Positions 6,669 to 12,500 of a DNA stretch of 12,500 bases are shown here, one piece after another. Under the pieces are notes generated by a model. That model ran no database searches and was not told the DNA's origin. It worked only from the letters and a program-made list of their open reading frames with translations. The DNA comes from Symbiodinium natans (taxonomy: Eukaryota > Sar > Dinophyceae > Suessiales > Symbiodiniaceae). Position 1 is the stretch's first letter; each line of letters opens with the position of its first letter. The translations under genes and the position numbers were made by a program. Location of the stretch: the NCBI GenBank assembly GCA_905221605.1, contig CAJNDS010002064.1, forward strand, positions 82,501-95,000, written 5' to 3'.

Positions 6669-6998
6669 GAGTGCCCTAAGCCATCGGAGCCCAGCCGCGT
6701 GCAGGCGGAGCCAAGACTGAGCCCAGCCACCCTTCGAGCAGCCACTTTTGGACGAAACCCTACACCCTACAGTTTTTGCGGGTTGTAGGACCCCATACAG
6801 CAGGAGCACTTTCGCAGAGGAATTGGAGGTGAGGAATCCACTTCTGCATGCACATGCCCTGCATTCAAGCGGCGTCCCCTTCATGCACGACATGTGGTCA
6901 TGATGGAAGTCGATGAAACCTCAGCTGCCGATGCCGCAGCCTGCTGTCAGTCATCTGCATGAACCCCCCCCCCCCTGCAGACGGCAAATCAAGCCGCG
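6669..6998 (+). other. Unique island with plus-strand exon-like segment
   Basis: A plus-strand frame to about 6832 includes VVGPHTAGALSQRNW and ends at a canonical donor, GGAG|GTGAGG. Two other frames, one per strand, are also open. The right end (6965-6975) is a run of C. Weak support. Confidence 0.2.
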
Positions 6999-7125
6999 GT
7001 TTAGGGTTTAGGGTTTGGGGTTTGGGGTTTAGGGTTTAGGGTTTAGGGTTTAGGGTTTAGGGTCTAGGGTCTAGGGTTTAGGGTTTAGGGTTTAGGGTTT
7101 AGGGTTTAGGGTTTAGGGTTTAGGG
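6999..7125 (+). repeat. TTTAGGG block
   Basis: About 18 units with two TTTGGGG and two TCTAGGG variants. Confidence 0.92.
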
Positions 7126-7437
7126 ATGTATGTAGAGAACAACAAAGAAGGCAACTGTGTCGTTGAACAACCTGTAGCACACCCACGTTCACGCAATGGG
7201 CCCAGCAACGACCAGGGCTGTGAGCATGCAACCCTTTTCGGAAGGCTCCCTGATCAGTTTTTATCCACTAATTGGCCATGCAGCTGTTAATCGATGCATC
7301 ATAGAAGTTCACCTCGGCGCCATGCCAGAAGTAACCACAGAGAGAGACACAGGAACACTCTATCGAAGGAGGCTAGGCACACGCTGTCAACATCGGTCTG
7401 GGGACAAGACCTTCCCCATTCTGAGCTGCATGCAAGG
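7126..7437 (+). other. Plus-strand open frames ending at a canonical donor
   Basis: An ATG right at the edge of a TTTAGGG array opens 54 codons (7126-7290, MYVENNKEGNCVVEQPVAHP...). An overlapping frame from 7196 continues to a donor-like CATGCAAG|GTGAAA just before a CCCTAAA array. The two frames would require a frameshift or splice to join. Unrecognised; possibly the remnant of one gene. Confidence 0.22.
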
Positions 7438-7439
7438 TG

Positions 7440-7486
7440 AAACCCCAAACCCCAAACCCTAAACCCTAAACCCTACACCCTAAACC
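7440..7486 (-). repeat. CCCTAAA block
   Basis: Begins with CCCCAAA variants immediately after a donor-like GTGAAA. Confidence 0.88.
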
Positions 7487-7519
7487 GAAAGTGTGGCAGC
7501 AGACAGGCATCGAACTTCC

Positions 7520-7615
7520 TTAAAAGGCCTCGAGCCTTTTGCCGCGCGCGCTTTTAAGGCCAGCGGCATACATCTGGTCGAAGTCGTCCTCCGCCTCTGG
7601 CGCCGCGGGCGCCGA
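7520..7615 (-). CDS. Candidate terminal exon with stop codon
   Basis: Exactly 32 codons including the stop, following the minus-strand acceptor-like GATTCGTCAG. The peptide starts SAPAAPEAEDDFDQMYAAGL, ends KRLEAF, and stops at TAA (7520-7522). The acidic patch followed by a basic tail and the GC-rich third positions look coding. It reads like the C-terminal end of a protein encoded further right on the minus strand. A plus-strand frame is open over the same DNA, so the strand is not proven. Confidence 0.38.
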   Translation of the reverse strand, partial: SAPAAPEAEDDFDQMYAAGLKSARGKRLEAF

Positions 7616-7754
7616 CTGACGAATCCGCGCCCGGAGCCTTTGGCAGTTTCGGGGGGGCGCTCAGAGCTCGGAGTCAAGCCTTGGGCCGTAGGGCCTACGT
7701 ACTATCTGGTAGTAGCCACTGGCTACAAAGGTTGAGCCCTAAACTGCCCGACGC

Positions 7755-7976
7755 ATGAGAGACACAGCCGCTCCAGAAGCCCTCATAGGAATGCTCACAT
7801 TTTTCCTTTTATCTACGTATTTGCTAATGTCTTTACTAATCTGCGGTTGTCTATACATTCGTACTTATATTGCTTTGAAGTTGTACGAGTATGTTCCTTC
7901 TCCGTATCCTTATGAACTAGGACCGGCCTCTGCTTCTCAACCACCGGAGGCATTGCACCGAAGACGCTTGGAATGA
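7755..7976 (+). CDS. Small hypothetical membrane protein, 73 residues
   Basis: ATG-initiated, with an upstream in-frame TAA and a TGA stop. A short polar start (MRDTAAPEA) is followed by a hydrophobic segment at about 12-38 (MLTFFLLSTYLLMSLLICGC), then YEYVPSPYPYELG and a Pro/Ala/Arg-rich tail. The first two thirds use AT-rich codons (TTA, CTA, TAT, ACT), unlike the GC-rich transporter, which hints at organellar, mobile or chance origin. No homologue recognised. It might be a single-pass membrane peptide or fortuitous. Confidence 0.3.
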   Translation: MRDTAAPEALIGMLTFFLLSTYLLMSLLICGCLYIRTYIALKLYEYVPSPYPYELGPASASQPPEALHRRRLE

Positions 7977-8070
7977 CATGCCTTCGTCGGGCTTCGTGGG
8001 TTTCAGACGTAGGTGTTCAGGGATTTCGGACTTAGGGGTCTAATGGGTGTCACTGCTGGCTTAGCACGAC
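7977..8070. other. Short unique spacer; nothing recognised
   Basis: GC-rich DNA with a few degraded heptamer words near 8000-8040. No open frame or element can be supported. Confidence 0.3.
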
Positions 8071-8228
8071 CTGCCAAGGCATGAGCATGTCTTCTCAAGA
8101 ACGAACCAAGCTGCAAGGTGGACTTCGTCGTCCCTTGCGTCTCCTTGGGCAAAATGGGACCTCATCGACATGCAGCATGGGCACTGCCACTTGGCTTTCC
8201 GAAGCGCTGTGCAGCATCGGTTCGCAGG
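8071..8228 (-). CDS. Candidate internal exon encoding a Cys-rich segment
   Basis: 158 nt bounded on the minus strand by an acceptor TTGTAG|CC and a donor GGCAG|GTCGTG. It encodes 52 codons in one open frame, with Cys pairs early (NRCCTALRK), a WQCPCCMSM segment and a later CSC, which could suit a zinc-binding module, although no known spacing is recognised. Directly upstream in the same frame lies SAWFKSEFNLHYL followed by TAG (8229-8231), so either the acceptor overlaps that TAG or the coding sequence has been broken by a nonsense change. Confidence 0.33.
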
Positions 8229-8370
8229 CTACAAGTAGTGCAGGTTGAACTCAGACTTGAACCAGGCGCTCTGCTGTGATCAGTAGCGAACCTTGAATGG
8301 ATTGCTAAAGGATCCCTGGCCTGATGAGGCACTCATCGTTCTTGGGTCTTGCAGTCAGAGTCCAGGGTTC
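8229..8370. other. Unique spacer with a short coding-like minus segment
   Basis: 8229-8270 read on the minus strand after CACAGCAG gives SAWFKSEFNLHYL and TAG, directly upstream of the Cys-rich exon candidate. The rest shows no clear feature. Confidence 0.25.
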
Positions 8371-8635
8371 AGTGCTTGGGGTTGAGGGTTTCAGGTCTAG
8401 GGGGGTTCAGGGTTTAGGGTTTGGGGTTTAGGGTTTAGGGTTTAGAGTTTAGGGTTTAGGGTTTACGGGGGTTCAGGGTTCAGGGTTCAGGGTTCAGGGT
8501 TCAGGGTTCAGGGTTCAGGGTTCAGGGTTCAGGGTTTAGGGTTTAGGGTTTAGGGTTTAGGGTTTAGGGTTTAGGGCTTAGGGTTTAGGGTTTAGGGTTT
8601 AGGGTTTAGGGTTTAGGGTTTAGGGTTTAGGGTTT
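8371..8635 (+). repeat. TTTAGGG array with embedded GGGTTCA array
   Basis: Degraded start, then TTTAGGG, then nine GGGTTCA units (about 8469-8531), then clean TTTAGGG with one GGGCTTA. Confidence 0.93.
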
Positions 8636-8756
8636 CTGGAGGCCAAGGGACCGTAGTTGAAGAATCGGCGCCTCGAGCGCTTCCTCGGGTAGGCGAAAGC
8701 AAATGCGTGGCCGCGTTTTGCCGACAGAACGCCAGAAGCTACTTGGAGGTTCATGG

Positions 8757-8830
8757 GTACTTATAACCCCAAGTATCACTGTACTTATAACCTACTTAAG
8801 GGGGGGGGCTTATAAGTACAGTGATAGGTA
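8757..8830. repeat. Foldback element with 17-bp perfect arms
   Basis: TATCACTGTACTTATAA (8774-8790) and its exact reverse complement (8810-8826) are separated by 19 bp containing a G run. GTACTTATAACC is also repeated directly at 8757-8768 and 8781-8792. Confidence 0.75.
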
Positions 8831-9009
8831 TCTGACAAAAACAACACCTCCAACTGCCCCCCGCCCCCCGCCCCCACCCCCCCCCCCCCCCGGGATTTTC
8901 AGCAGTGTCGGGACATGTGGGCAGCTCCCAAACATGTACCCCTCACAAAAGGCTGTGTATTATCGAAATCTTGCAAGACGAAGGTTCAGGGGGGGCTGAG
9001 GCTGAGGGA

Positions 9010-9101
9010 TCAATGCAGCCTGAGCATCTCCTCGGTGCCCAGGGCAAAAACTTGGCCCTTGGCGCTCCAGTAGCCCAGCAGCTCCGACTCCTCCTGTGAC
9101 T
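9010..9101 (-). CDS. Candidate exon ending in a stop or GC donor
   Basis: Open minus-strand segment after the acceptor-like CCGCAG at 9102-9107, with codons for SQEESELLGYWSAKGQVFAL and then GTEEMLRLH, and TGA at 9010-9012. CTCAG|GCTGCA could instead be a GC donor, so it may be either a C-terminal or an internal exon. The frame continues to the right into TTTGGGG-type repeats that give a Pro/Lys/Gln-rich artefact. No family recognised. Confidence 0.3.
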
Positions 9102-9121
9102 CTGCGGCTTCGGGTTCCAAG

Positions 9122-9205
9122 CTTTGGGGTTTAAGGGTTTGGGGTTGAGGCTTTAGGGTTTGGGGTTTGGGGGGAATGGGGTTTGGGGTATGGGGTTGGG
9201 GGGGA
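9122..9205 (+). repeat. TTTGGGG-rich degenerate block
   Basis: Dominated by TTTGGGG and irregular G runs. Confidence 0.8.
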
Positions 9206-9313
9206 GGCATTCAGGGGCGAAGGCGCCTTTGACGCGCAGACCCGGCCAGGAGAGGAGTTGGGGTGAGCGCTGTGGGCATGTCAAAAGATTCCTGGAGGCG
9301 CCATGTTGGGGAT

Positions 9314-9366
9314 AAACCCTAAACCCTAAACCCTAAACCCTAAACCCTAAACCCTAAACCCTAAAC
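9314..9366 (-). repeat. CCCTAAA block
   Basis: Seven clean units. Confidence 0.92.
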
Positions 9367-9387
9367 CACTCGCCATGGGGTTTAGGG

Positions 9388-9481
9388 TCCAAGGTCTGTG
9401 TTCTGGGAGATCGCATGCTCGGATGAAAAGAGCTGGGCCGCGCTCTCACGTTGCTTGTAGACAGGCTTTCTCACTCTGAAC
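9388..9481 (-). CDS. Candidate exon between two telomere-like arrays
   Basis: The island between a CCCTAAA block and a TTTAGGG block is open on the minus strand and reads KPVYKQRESAAQLFSSEHAI followed by SQNTDLG. Candidate acceptors are CCCGAG and TTCAG near 9480. An internal GTGAGA (after AAGCAAC) is a strong donor and would shorten the exon. Family not recognised. Confidence 0.28.
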
Positions 9482-9483
9482 TC

Positions 9484-9676
9484 GGGTTTAGGGTTTAGGG
9501 TTTGGGGTTTAGGGCTTGGGGTTTGGGGTTTGGGGTTTGTGGGTTAGGGTTTAGGGTTTAGGGTTTAGGGTTTAGGGTTTAGGGTTTAGGGTTTAGGGTT
9601 TAGGGTTTAGGGTTTAGGGTTTAGGGTTTAGGGTTTAGGGTTTAGGGTTTAGGGTTTAGGGTTTAGGGTTTAGGGT
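9484..9676 (+). repeat. Longest perfect TTTAGGG array
   Basis: TTTGGGG variants at the left, then about 129 bp (9547-9675) of uninterrupted TTTAGGG, some 18 units. The purity suggests recent origin or ongoing homogenisation. Confidence 0.95.
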
Positions 9677-9907
9677 GAGGAGCCCAAAACCATCCAAAAC
9701 CACGGGTGCGCGGCGTCACTGAAATTTGGGGCTTTGGGTTCTCGAACCGAAGCAGGTGCCCGGAACCTTCCCACGAAAGTACGAAAGCCTGCTAAGCCCC
9801 AGCTACCAGATCCTACAGCAGCTTCCTCAACCCACAAAATCCAAACAAAACCTCAACACCCTAGGACCCCCAAACCTTGAAATACAAACCCAAAACCGCT
9901 AAACCAT
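9677..9907. other. Unique island open on both strands
   Basis: The minus strand is open for more than 50 codons (for example LAGFRTFVGRFRAPASVREP). The plus strand reads KYESLLSPSYQILQQLPQP over 9775-9840. Strand and reality cannot be decided. Confidence 0.2.
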
Positions 9908-10000
9908 CCTAAACCCTAAACCCTCAACCCTGAACCCTCAACCCTAAACCCTCAACCCTAAACCCTAAACCCCAAACCCTAACCCTAACCCTAACCCTAC
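9908..10000 (-). repeat. CCCTAAA/CCCTCAA block ending in hexamers
   Basis: CCCTAAA mixed with CCCTCAA, then four CCCTAA hexamers at about 9976-9998. Confidence 0.9.
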
Positions 10001-10002
10001 AC

Positions 10003-10068
10003 CTCGGAAGCCACACAAGAGGTCCTCCTCGGAGACAAAGCGCTCGATGAGCCGGAAGCCGAGGTCGC
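10003..10068 (-). CDS. Candidate 66-nt internal exon with both splice borders
   Basis: Minus-strand acceptor GGTTAG|GCGAC and donor CCGAG|GTGTAG enclose 66 nt (two bases, 21 codons, one base), a length that can be skipped without changing frame. The peptide is DLGFRLIERFVSEEDLLCGF. The donor lies at the edge of a CCCTAA array and the acceptor beside a TTTAGGG block, so both flanking introns would be telomere-repeat-rich. Among the tidiest of the exon candidates. Function unknown. Confidence 0.35.
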
Positions 10069-10089
10069 CTAACCTCAGCTATTTAAGGC

Positions 10090-10170
10090 TAGGGTTTAGG
10101 GTTTAGGCGGTTTAGAGTTTAGGGGTTTGGGGGTTTAGGGGCTTAGGGCTCAGGGCTCAGGGCTGAGGAT
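10090..10170 (+). repeat. Degenerate TTTAGGG block
   Basis: Irregular units ending in GGGCTCA words. Confidence 0.8.
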
Positions 10171-10345
10171 TGAGGGCGGTTTTGGGATGGAGCTGAGGGT
10201 TGCGGATTGAGGGTTGCAGGTTCGGAGTTTGGGTTCGATGCACGGGGCACCAAATCCAAACTCGCAAACTCCTCTTCCTTAGCTCTTGAACCCCTAAACC
10301 GCCAAAACGCACAGCCAAAAAAGCAACAACCACCCAGAACGACAT
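10171..10345 (-). other. Weak minus-strand open frame
   Basis: The frame includes VQELRKRSLRVWIWCPVHRT before running into degraded heptamers. No splice borders are convincing and no family is recognised. Confidence 0.15.
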
Positions 10346-10388
10346 CCTAAACCCTAATGCCTAAACCCTAAACCCTAAACCCTAAATC
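10346..10388 (-). repeat. CCCTAAA block
   Basis: Five or so units with one CCCTAATG variant. Confidence 0.88.
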
Positions 10389-10395
10389 CCAAAAC

Positions 10396-10484
10396 TGCCG
10401 CGCCAGGGCGCAGCGGCTGCTTCACCCGCGGGTCCGCGTCCGATGCGAAGGCGCGCATGTAGCGCTTCAGCGCCTGCACGTAGC
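10396..10484 (-). CDS. Candidate exon encoding a basic helical segment
   Basis: After the minus-strand acceptor-like CCCGAG, the frame reads [20 protein letters not shown] followed by [10 protein letters not shown] with strongly GC-rich third positions. The downstream border is unclear: GTGAAG lies inside the segment, and GC-type donors lie near 10396. It is the next island upstream of the 10003-10068 candidate for a minus-strand gene, but I could not show phase agreement between them. Confidence 0.3.
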
Positions 10485-10518
10485 CTCGGGGTGACCGGAC
10501 AGTTCTTGGTAGGCTTCC

Positions 10519-10565
10519 TTAAGGCCCCCTTATGTGTATATATATATATATATATATATACATAC

Positions 10566-10600
<35 letters not shown>

Positions 10601-10623
10601 GATATATATATATATACACAGAT

Positions 10624-10675
<52 letters not shown>

Positions 10676-10693
10676 ATAAAGGCCGGGGGCCTC
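10519..10693. repeat. AT-rich foldback with GC-rich ends
   Basis: AGGCCCCC (10522-10529) and GGGGGCCT (10685-10692) are inverted copies flanking about 140 bp of TA-rich microsatellite that is itself nearly palindromic. Open frames of alternating Ile and Tyr here are repeat artefacts. Confidence 0.55.
10531..10673. repeat. (TA)n microsatellite
   Basis: Long alternating TA tract interrupted by GTAT, CATACAT, GATAT and ACACAG words. Prone to slippage and cruciform extrusion. Confidence 0.9.
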
Positions 10694-10844
10694 TTTATCT
10701 GTTACCCTCATACCTAGATACCCAAATAAGAACCCCACATAGATGCCCTATAAAATAAAAACTCAAGATACCACCAACCCATATAAATATATACCGCTTT
10801 CATGACGCGGATGCACTCCTAGGGGAGGTCACGGCCAGCATGTC

Positions 10845-11010
10845 CTTCCCTAAGAGTGGACTTGGGGGCGGGGGGTTGCTACAGGGCAGTGCCACTGCAG
10901 TGAAAGAAGAGTGAAAAATTGGCATCGTGCTTCAGAGCTGCGCTTGTGTCCAGCTTGCCAGAAGTCACACTGGAGATCTACCTCCGCTGCATCAAAGAAC
11001 CAAGATACCC
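10845..11010 (-). other. Open minus-strand island, possible exon
   Basis: The minus strand is open for more than 50 codons, including WFFDAAEVDLQCDFWQAGHK. The plus strand is also open and coding-like over 10905-11017 (for example LVSSLPEVTLEIYLRC), so the strand cannot be decided by eye. One of the two is probably the shadow of the other. Confidence 0.25.
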
Positions 11011-11016
11011 CAAAAA

Positions 11017-11131
11017 ACCCTAAACCCTAAACCTCCTAATGTGTGGCATGTGGACGCGGGGCCGATGGCCCTACATCCAAAACCCCCCTAGCTGCGGTTG
11101 AGGGTTTCAGGTTGAGGGGTTTAGGGTTTAG
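11017..11131. repeat. Two short telomere-like blocks of opposite polarity
   Basis: CCCTAAA at 11017-11035 and degraded TTTAGGG at 11098-11131, with a 60-bp unique stretch between. Confidence 0.75.
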
Positions 11132-11350
11132 CCCTCGAATGCCTAGAACATGCCACAGCTCCAGCCCTGAACCCCCAAGCCCTTCCACCCACATCCACCC
11201 ACCTTCGGGGTGCTCCATTGTGGGACCTGCCCAGGGCTTCAAGAGGCCAAGTGCGGGGGAGGTGGGAAGGAGAGGTGGGCTGACTGTCCTGCCTAGGCTT
11301 TAGGGAGGTGGACTGCAGGGGTATGGGCTGCCAGACTTCACGACGAAACT

Positions 11351-11542
11351 TTGGCGGAGTGGAATTGGGATTGGGGGTCCCGAGTCCCCCGCCTCCTCTG
11401 TCCACAACTCCCCGAAGCTCGGCCATCTCTGCCTGTGTGGAAACAGCCATGCCGGTTCACAGCCAGAGAGCAGCAGCTACAGGCTATGGAGGAGAACGAC
11501 AGTCGGGCGCGTGGTTCGAAACCACTAACTACTCAGCCCTAA
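11351..11542 (+). other. Weak plus-strand open frame
   Basis: The segment near 11425-11515 reads SLPVWKQPCRFTAREQQLQA and then MEENDSRARG, which looks protein-like, whereas the reverse strand there carries stops. It is followed directly by the foldback at 11533-11618. No family recognised. Confidence 0.22.
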
Positions 11543-11618
11543 TTATAGGGGCCTTAACAATTAAAGGGACCCCTAAAAAAATACTGTTCGTAATTACTCC
11601 GACCCCTATATCACAGAA
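11533..11618. repeat. Imperfect foldback element
   Basis: TATAGGGG on the left pairs with CCCCTATA on the right (about 11604-11611), and an inner hairpin pairs TAGGGG.CCTT with AAAGGGACCCCTA. It resembles the other AT-plus-G-run foldbacks of the window in style, not clearly in sequence. Confidence 0.5.
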
Positions 11619-11640
11619 ACCCCCCATCTCCCCTCTTGGC

Positions 11641-11750
11641 CTTGCGGCTTCCGCGAAGGCGAGCTGCCTGCGCGCCTTGCCAGCGGTGAGCATCCTGGCA
11701 CACCATTCGGAAACGGCAGAGTATTCATCATGGAGGCGTGACGAGATTCT
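11641..11750 (-). CDS. Candidate internal exon, 36 codons
   Basis: Minus-strand frame beginning right after GGGTTAAG (acceptor) and ending GCCGCAAG before GCCAAG (a possible GC donor, a class reported in dinoflagellates). The peptide reads RISSRLHDEYSAVSEWCARM and ends LAFAEAA. Amphipathic and Arg/Ala-rich, it is one of the more coding-like islands. The plus strand is open too. No family recognised. Confidence 0.33.
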
Positions 11751-12000
11751 CTTAACCCTGAAACTCCTGAAAACCTAAAGCTGAAAAACGCGCACCTGTA
11801 ATGGGTCCCTTTCTGTTCTTAAATGATTTCAATCAAAGTCCCTGCACTCCATACACACCTCGACTCGAAGCCATGACCTCTGCAGCCAAGCCACCCTGGC
11901 TCACCAAAGCCGGCTGAGGAGTACCTGGGCAAAGCTCCCAAGGCATTCCAAGCTCTCCACGGAATCCACAGGCGATGCCCGGAGAGAAGCTAGGGCACTT
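11751..12000. other. Unique spacer; nothing recognised
   Basis: Mixed-composition DNA without heptamer arrays, foldbacks or a persuasive open frame. Confidence 0.3.
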
Positions 12001-12150
12001 GGGTTTGGGTTTGAAGGTTGAGGGTTGAGGGTTGAGGGTTGAAGGTTGAGGGTTGAGGGTTGAGGGTTGAGGGTTTAGGGTGGGAGGTTTAGGGTTTATG
12101 GGTTAGGGTTTATAGGGCTTCGGGTTTAGGGTTTAGGGTTGAGGGTTTGG
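12001..12150 (+). repeat. GGGTTGA/TTTAGGG block
   Basis: A homogeneous run of GGGTTGA (about 12018-12073, with two GAAGGTTGA variants) followed by diverged TTTAGGG. Confidence 0.9.
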
Positions 12151-12157
12151 GATCCAC

Positions 12158-12225
12158 CCGCCGAAGGCCCCCTGCGCCGAGCACCAGGCTCGACAGAGAG
12201 GGCATTCAGCTCGGCCACGAAGCGC
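12158..12225 (-). CDS. Candidate internal exon, 68 nt
   Basis: Minus-strand acceptor GCAGCAG|GCGC and possible donor GCGG|GTGGAT surround a frame reading RFVAELNALSVEPGARR. Another minus frame over the same DNA reads AECPLCRAW, which superficially resembles a zinc-binding motif. Short and ambiguous. Confidence 0.25.
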
Positions 12226-12264
12226 CTGCTGCTCCAAGAAGCTTAGCCTCCACTCTTAATGGGC

Positions 12265-12335
12265 TTGGGATGTTCCCCCTTATACCAACAGTCCTCAGTA
12301 GGGATTCTAGTACCCCCTATAATCATCCCTATTAG
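12265..12335. repeat. MITE-like element, copy 2 (right end missing)
   Basis: Shares TTGGGATGTTC, CAGTCCT, AGTAGGGATTCTAGTACC and CCCTAT..ATCCCT with the copy at 4937-5031. Its left arm keeps the CCCCCTTATACC that the left arm of copy 1 has lost but that copy 1's right arm preserves. The right terminal repeat is absent, so this copy is truncated. Confidence 0.7.
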
Positions 12336-12473
12336 CAGCAATAAAACAAGAAAAGCACGGTCCTGTCATCGGCTGTCGGCCAATCTTCCTGCGCCAGGCT
12401 GACAGATGATGAACTCTGCCATTGTGCTTCGATTGTACCGACCCACAGCTGTGATACTGAGCACTACACATAG
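12336..12473. other. Unique spacer; nothing recognised
   Basis: Between the inverted-repeat element copy and the final CCCTAAA block. No supported feature. Confidence 0.3.
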
Positions 12474-12500
12474 CCCTAAACCCTAAACCCTAAACCCTAA
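12474..12500 (-). repeat. CCCTAAA block at window end
   Basis: Nearly four clean units, continuing past the window edge. Confidence 0.9.

Noticed and set aside
8402-8635. Regular repeats as a CRISPR array
   Set aside because: Seven-bp tandem units without spacers; these are telomere-like repeats.
10382-10758. Proteins rich in alternating Ile and Tyr
   Set aside because: Pure translation of the TA microsatellite, open on both strands.
11505-11525. tRNA T-arm-like GTGG-TTCGAAA-CCAC
   Set aside because: No matching acceptor stem, D arm or anticodon arm can be folded from the flanks.
1-12500. True chromosome end or plant/animal origin
   Set aside because: Array polarity flips many times and unique DNA lies on both sides, so no block here is shown to be a terminus. 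TTTAGGG alone does not imply a plant, and nothing else points to one.

Overview
This window looks like nuclear DNA of a protist, most likely a dinoflagellate of the Symbiodiniaceae type, from a subtelomeric or telomere-repeat-rich region. The basis is roughly 26 blocks of TTTAGGG/CCCTAAA heptamers (about a fifth of the window by my estimate), GC-rich coding DNA, AT microsatellites, several foldback elements, and one large intronless membrane-transporter gene. No bacterial operon, phage, CRISPR, rRNA or tRNA signal is visible. Apicomplexans such as Eimeria also carry interspersed AAACCCT repeats, but the CAG repeats expected there are absent, so I prefer a dinoflagellate. The taxon is an inference.

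Layout. Positions 1-2660 are a mosaic of telomere-like blocks in both orientations with short unique islands between them; three islands (390-491, 954-1016, 1152-1289) read as coding on the minus strand. Positions 2884-3079 hold a decayed, deletion-riddled copy of the end of the neighbouring transporter gene. Positions 3348-4889 (minus) are the one confident gene: a 513-residue major facilitator transporter resembling the vesicular amine transporter (SLC18/VMAT) branch of the DHA1 group. A 95-bp inverted-repeat element lies just upstream of its start, and a second family member lies at 12265-12335.

Positions 5050-12500 are again a mosaic. Unique islands of 60-160 bp, many with plausible splice borders and coding-like sequence on the minus strand, alternate with telomere-like arrays that would be introns. 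The best case joins 5623-5716 to a second exon ending at 5376 in frame, across a 246-nt GT-AG intron that contains a TTTAGGG array. Positions 5740-7440 look different: less GC-rich, with plus-strand open segments, one pair of which is joined in frame by removing a 105-nt GT-AG segment made largely of an inverted repeat (an introner-like candidate). Other foldbacks lie at 8757-8830, 10519-10693 and 11533-11618.

Apart from the transporter I recognise no protein family. The exon calls are hypotheses: GC-rich DNA this short is often open in several frames, and several islands are also open on the other strand. The most notable themes are telomere-repeat arrays used as intron sequence, possibly with TTTAG|GG supplying 3' splice sites; inverted-repeat elements, one in an intron-like setting; and a local duplication with decay of the transporter gene.
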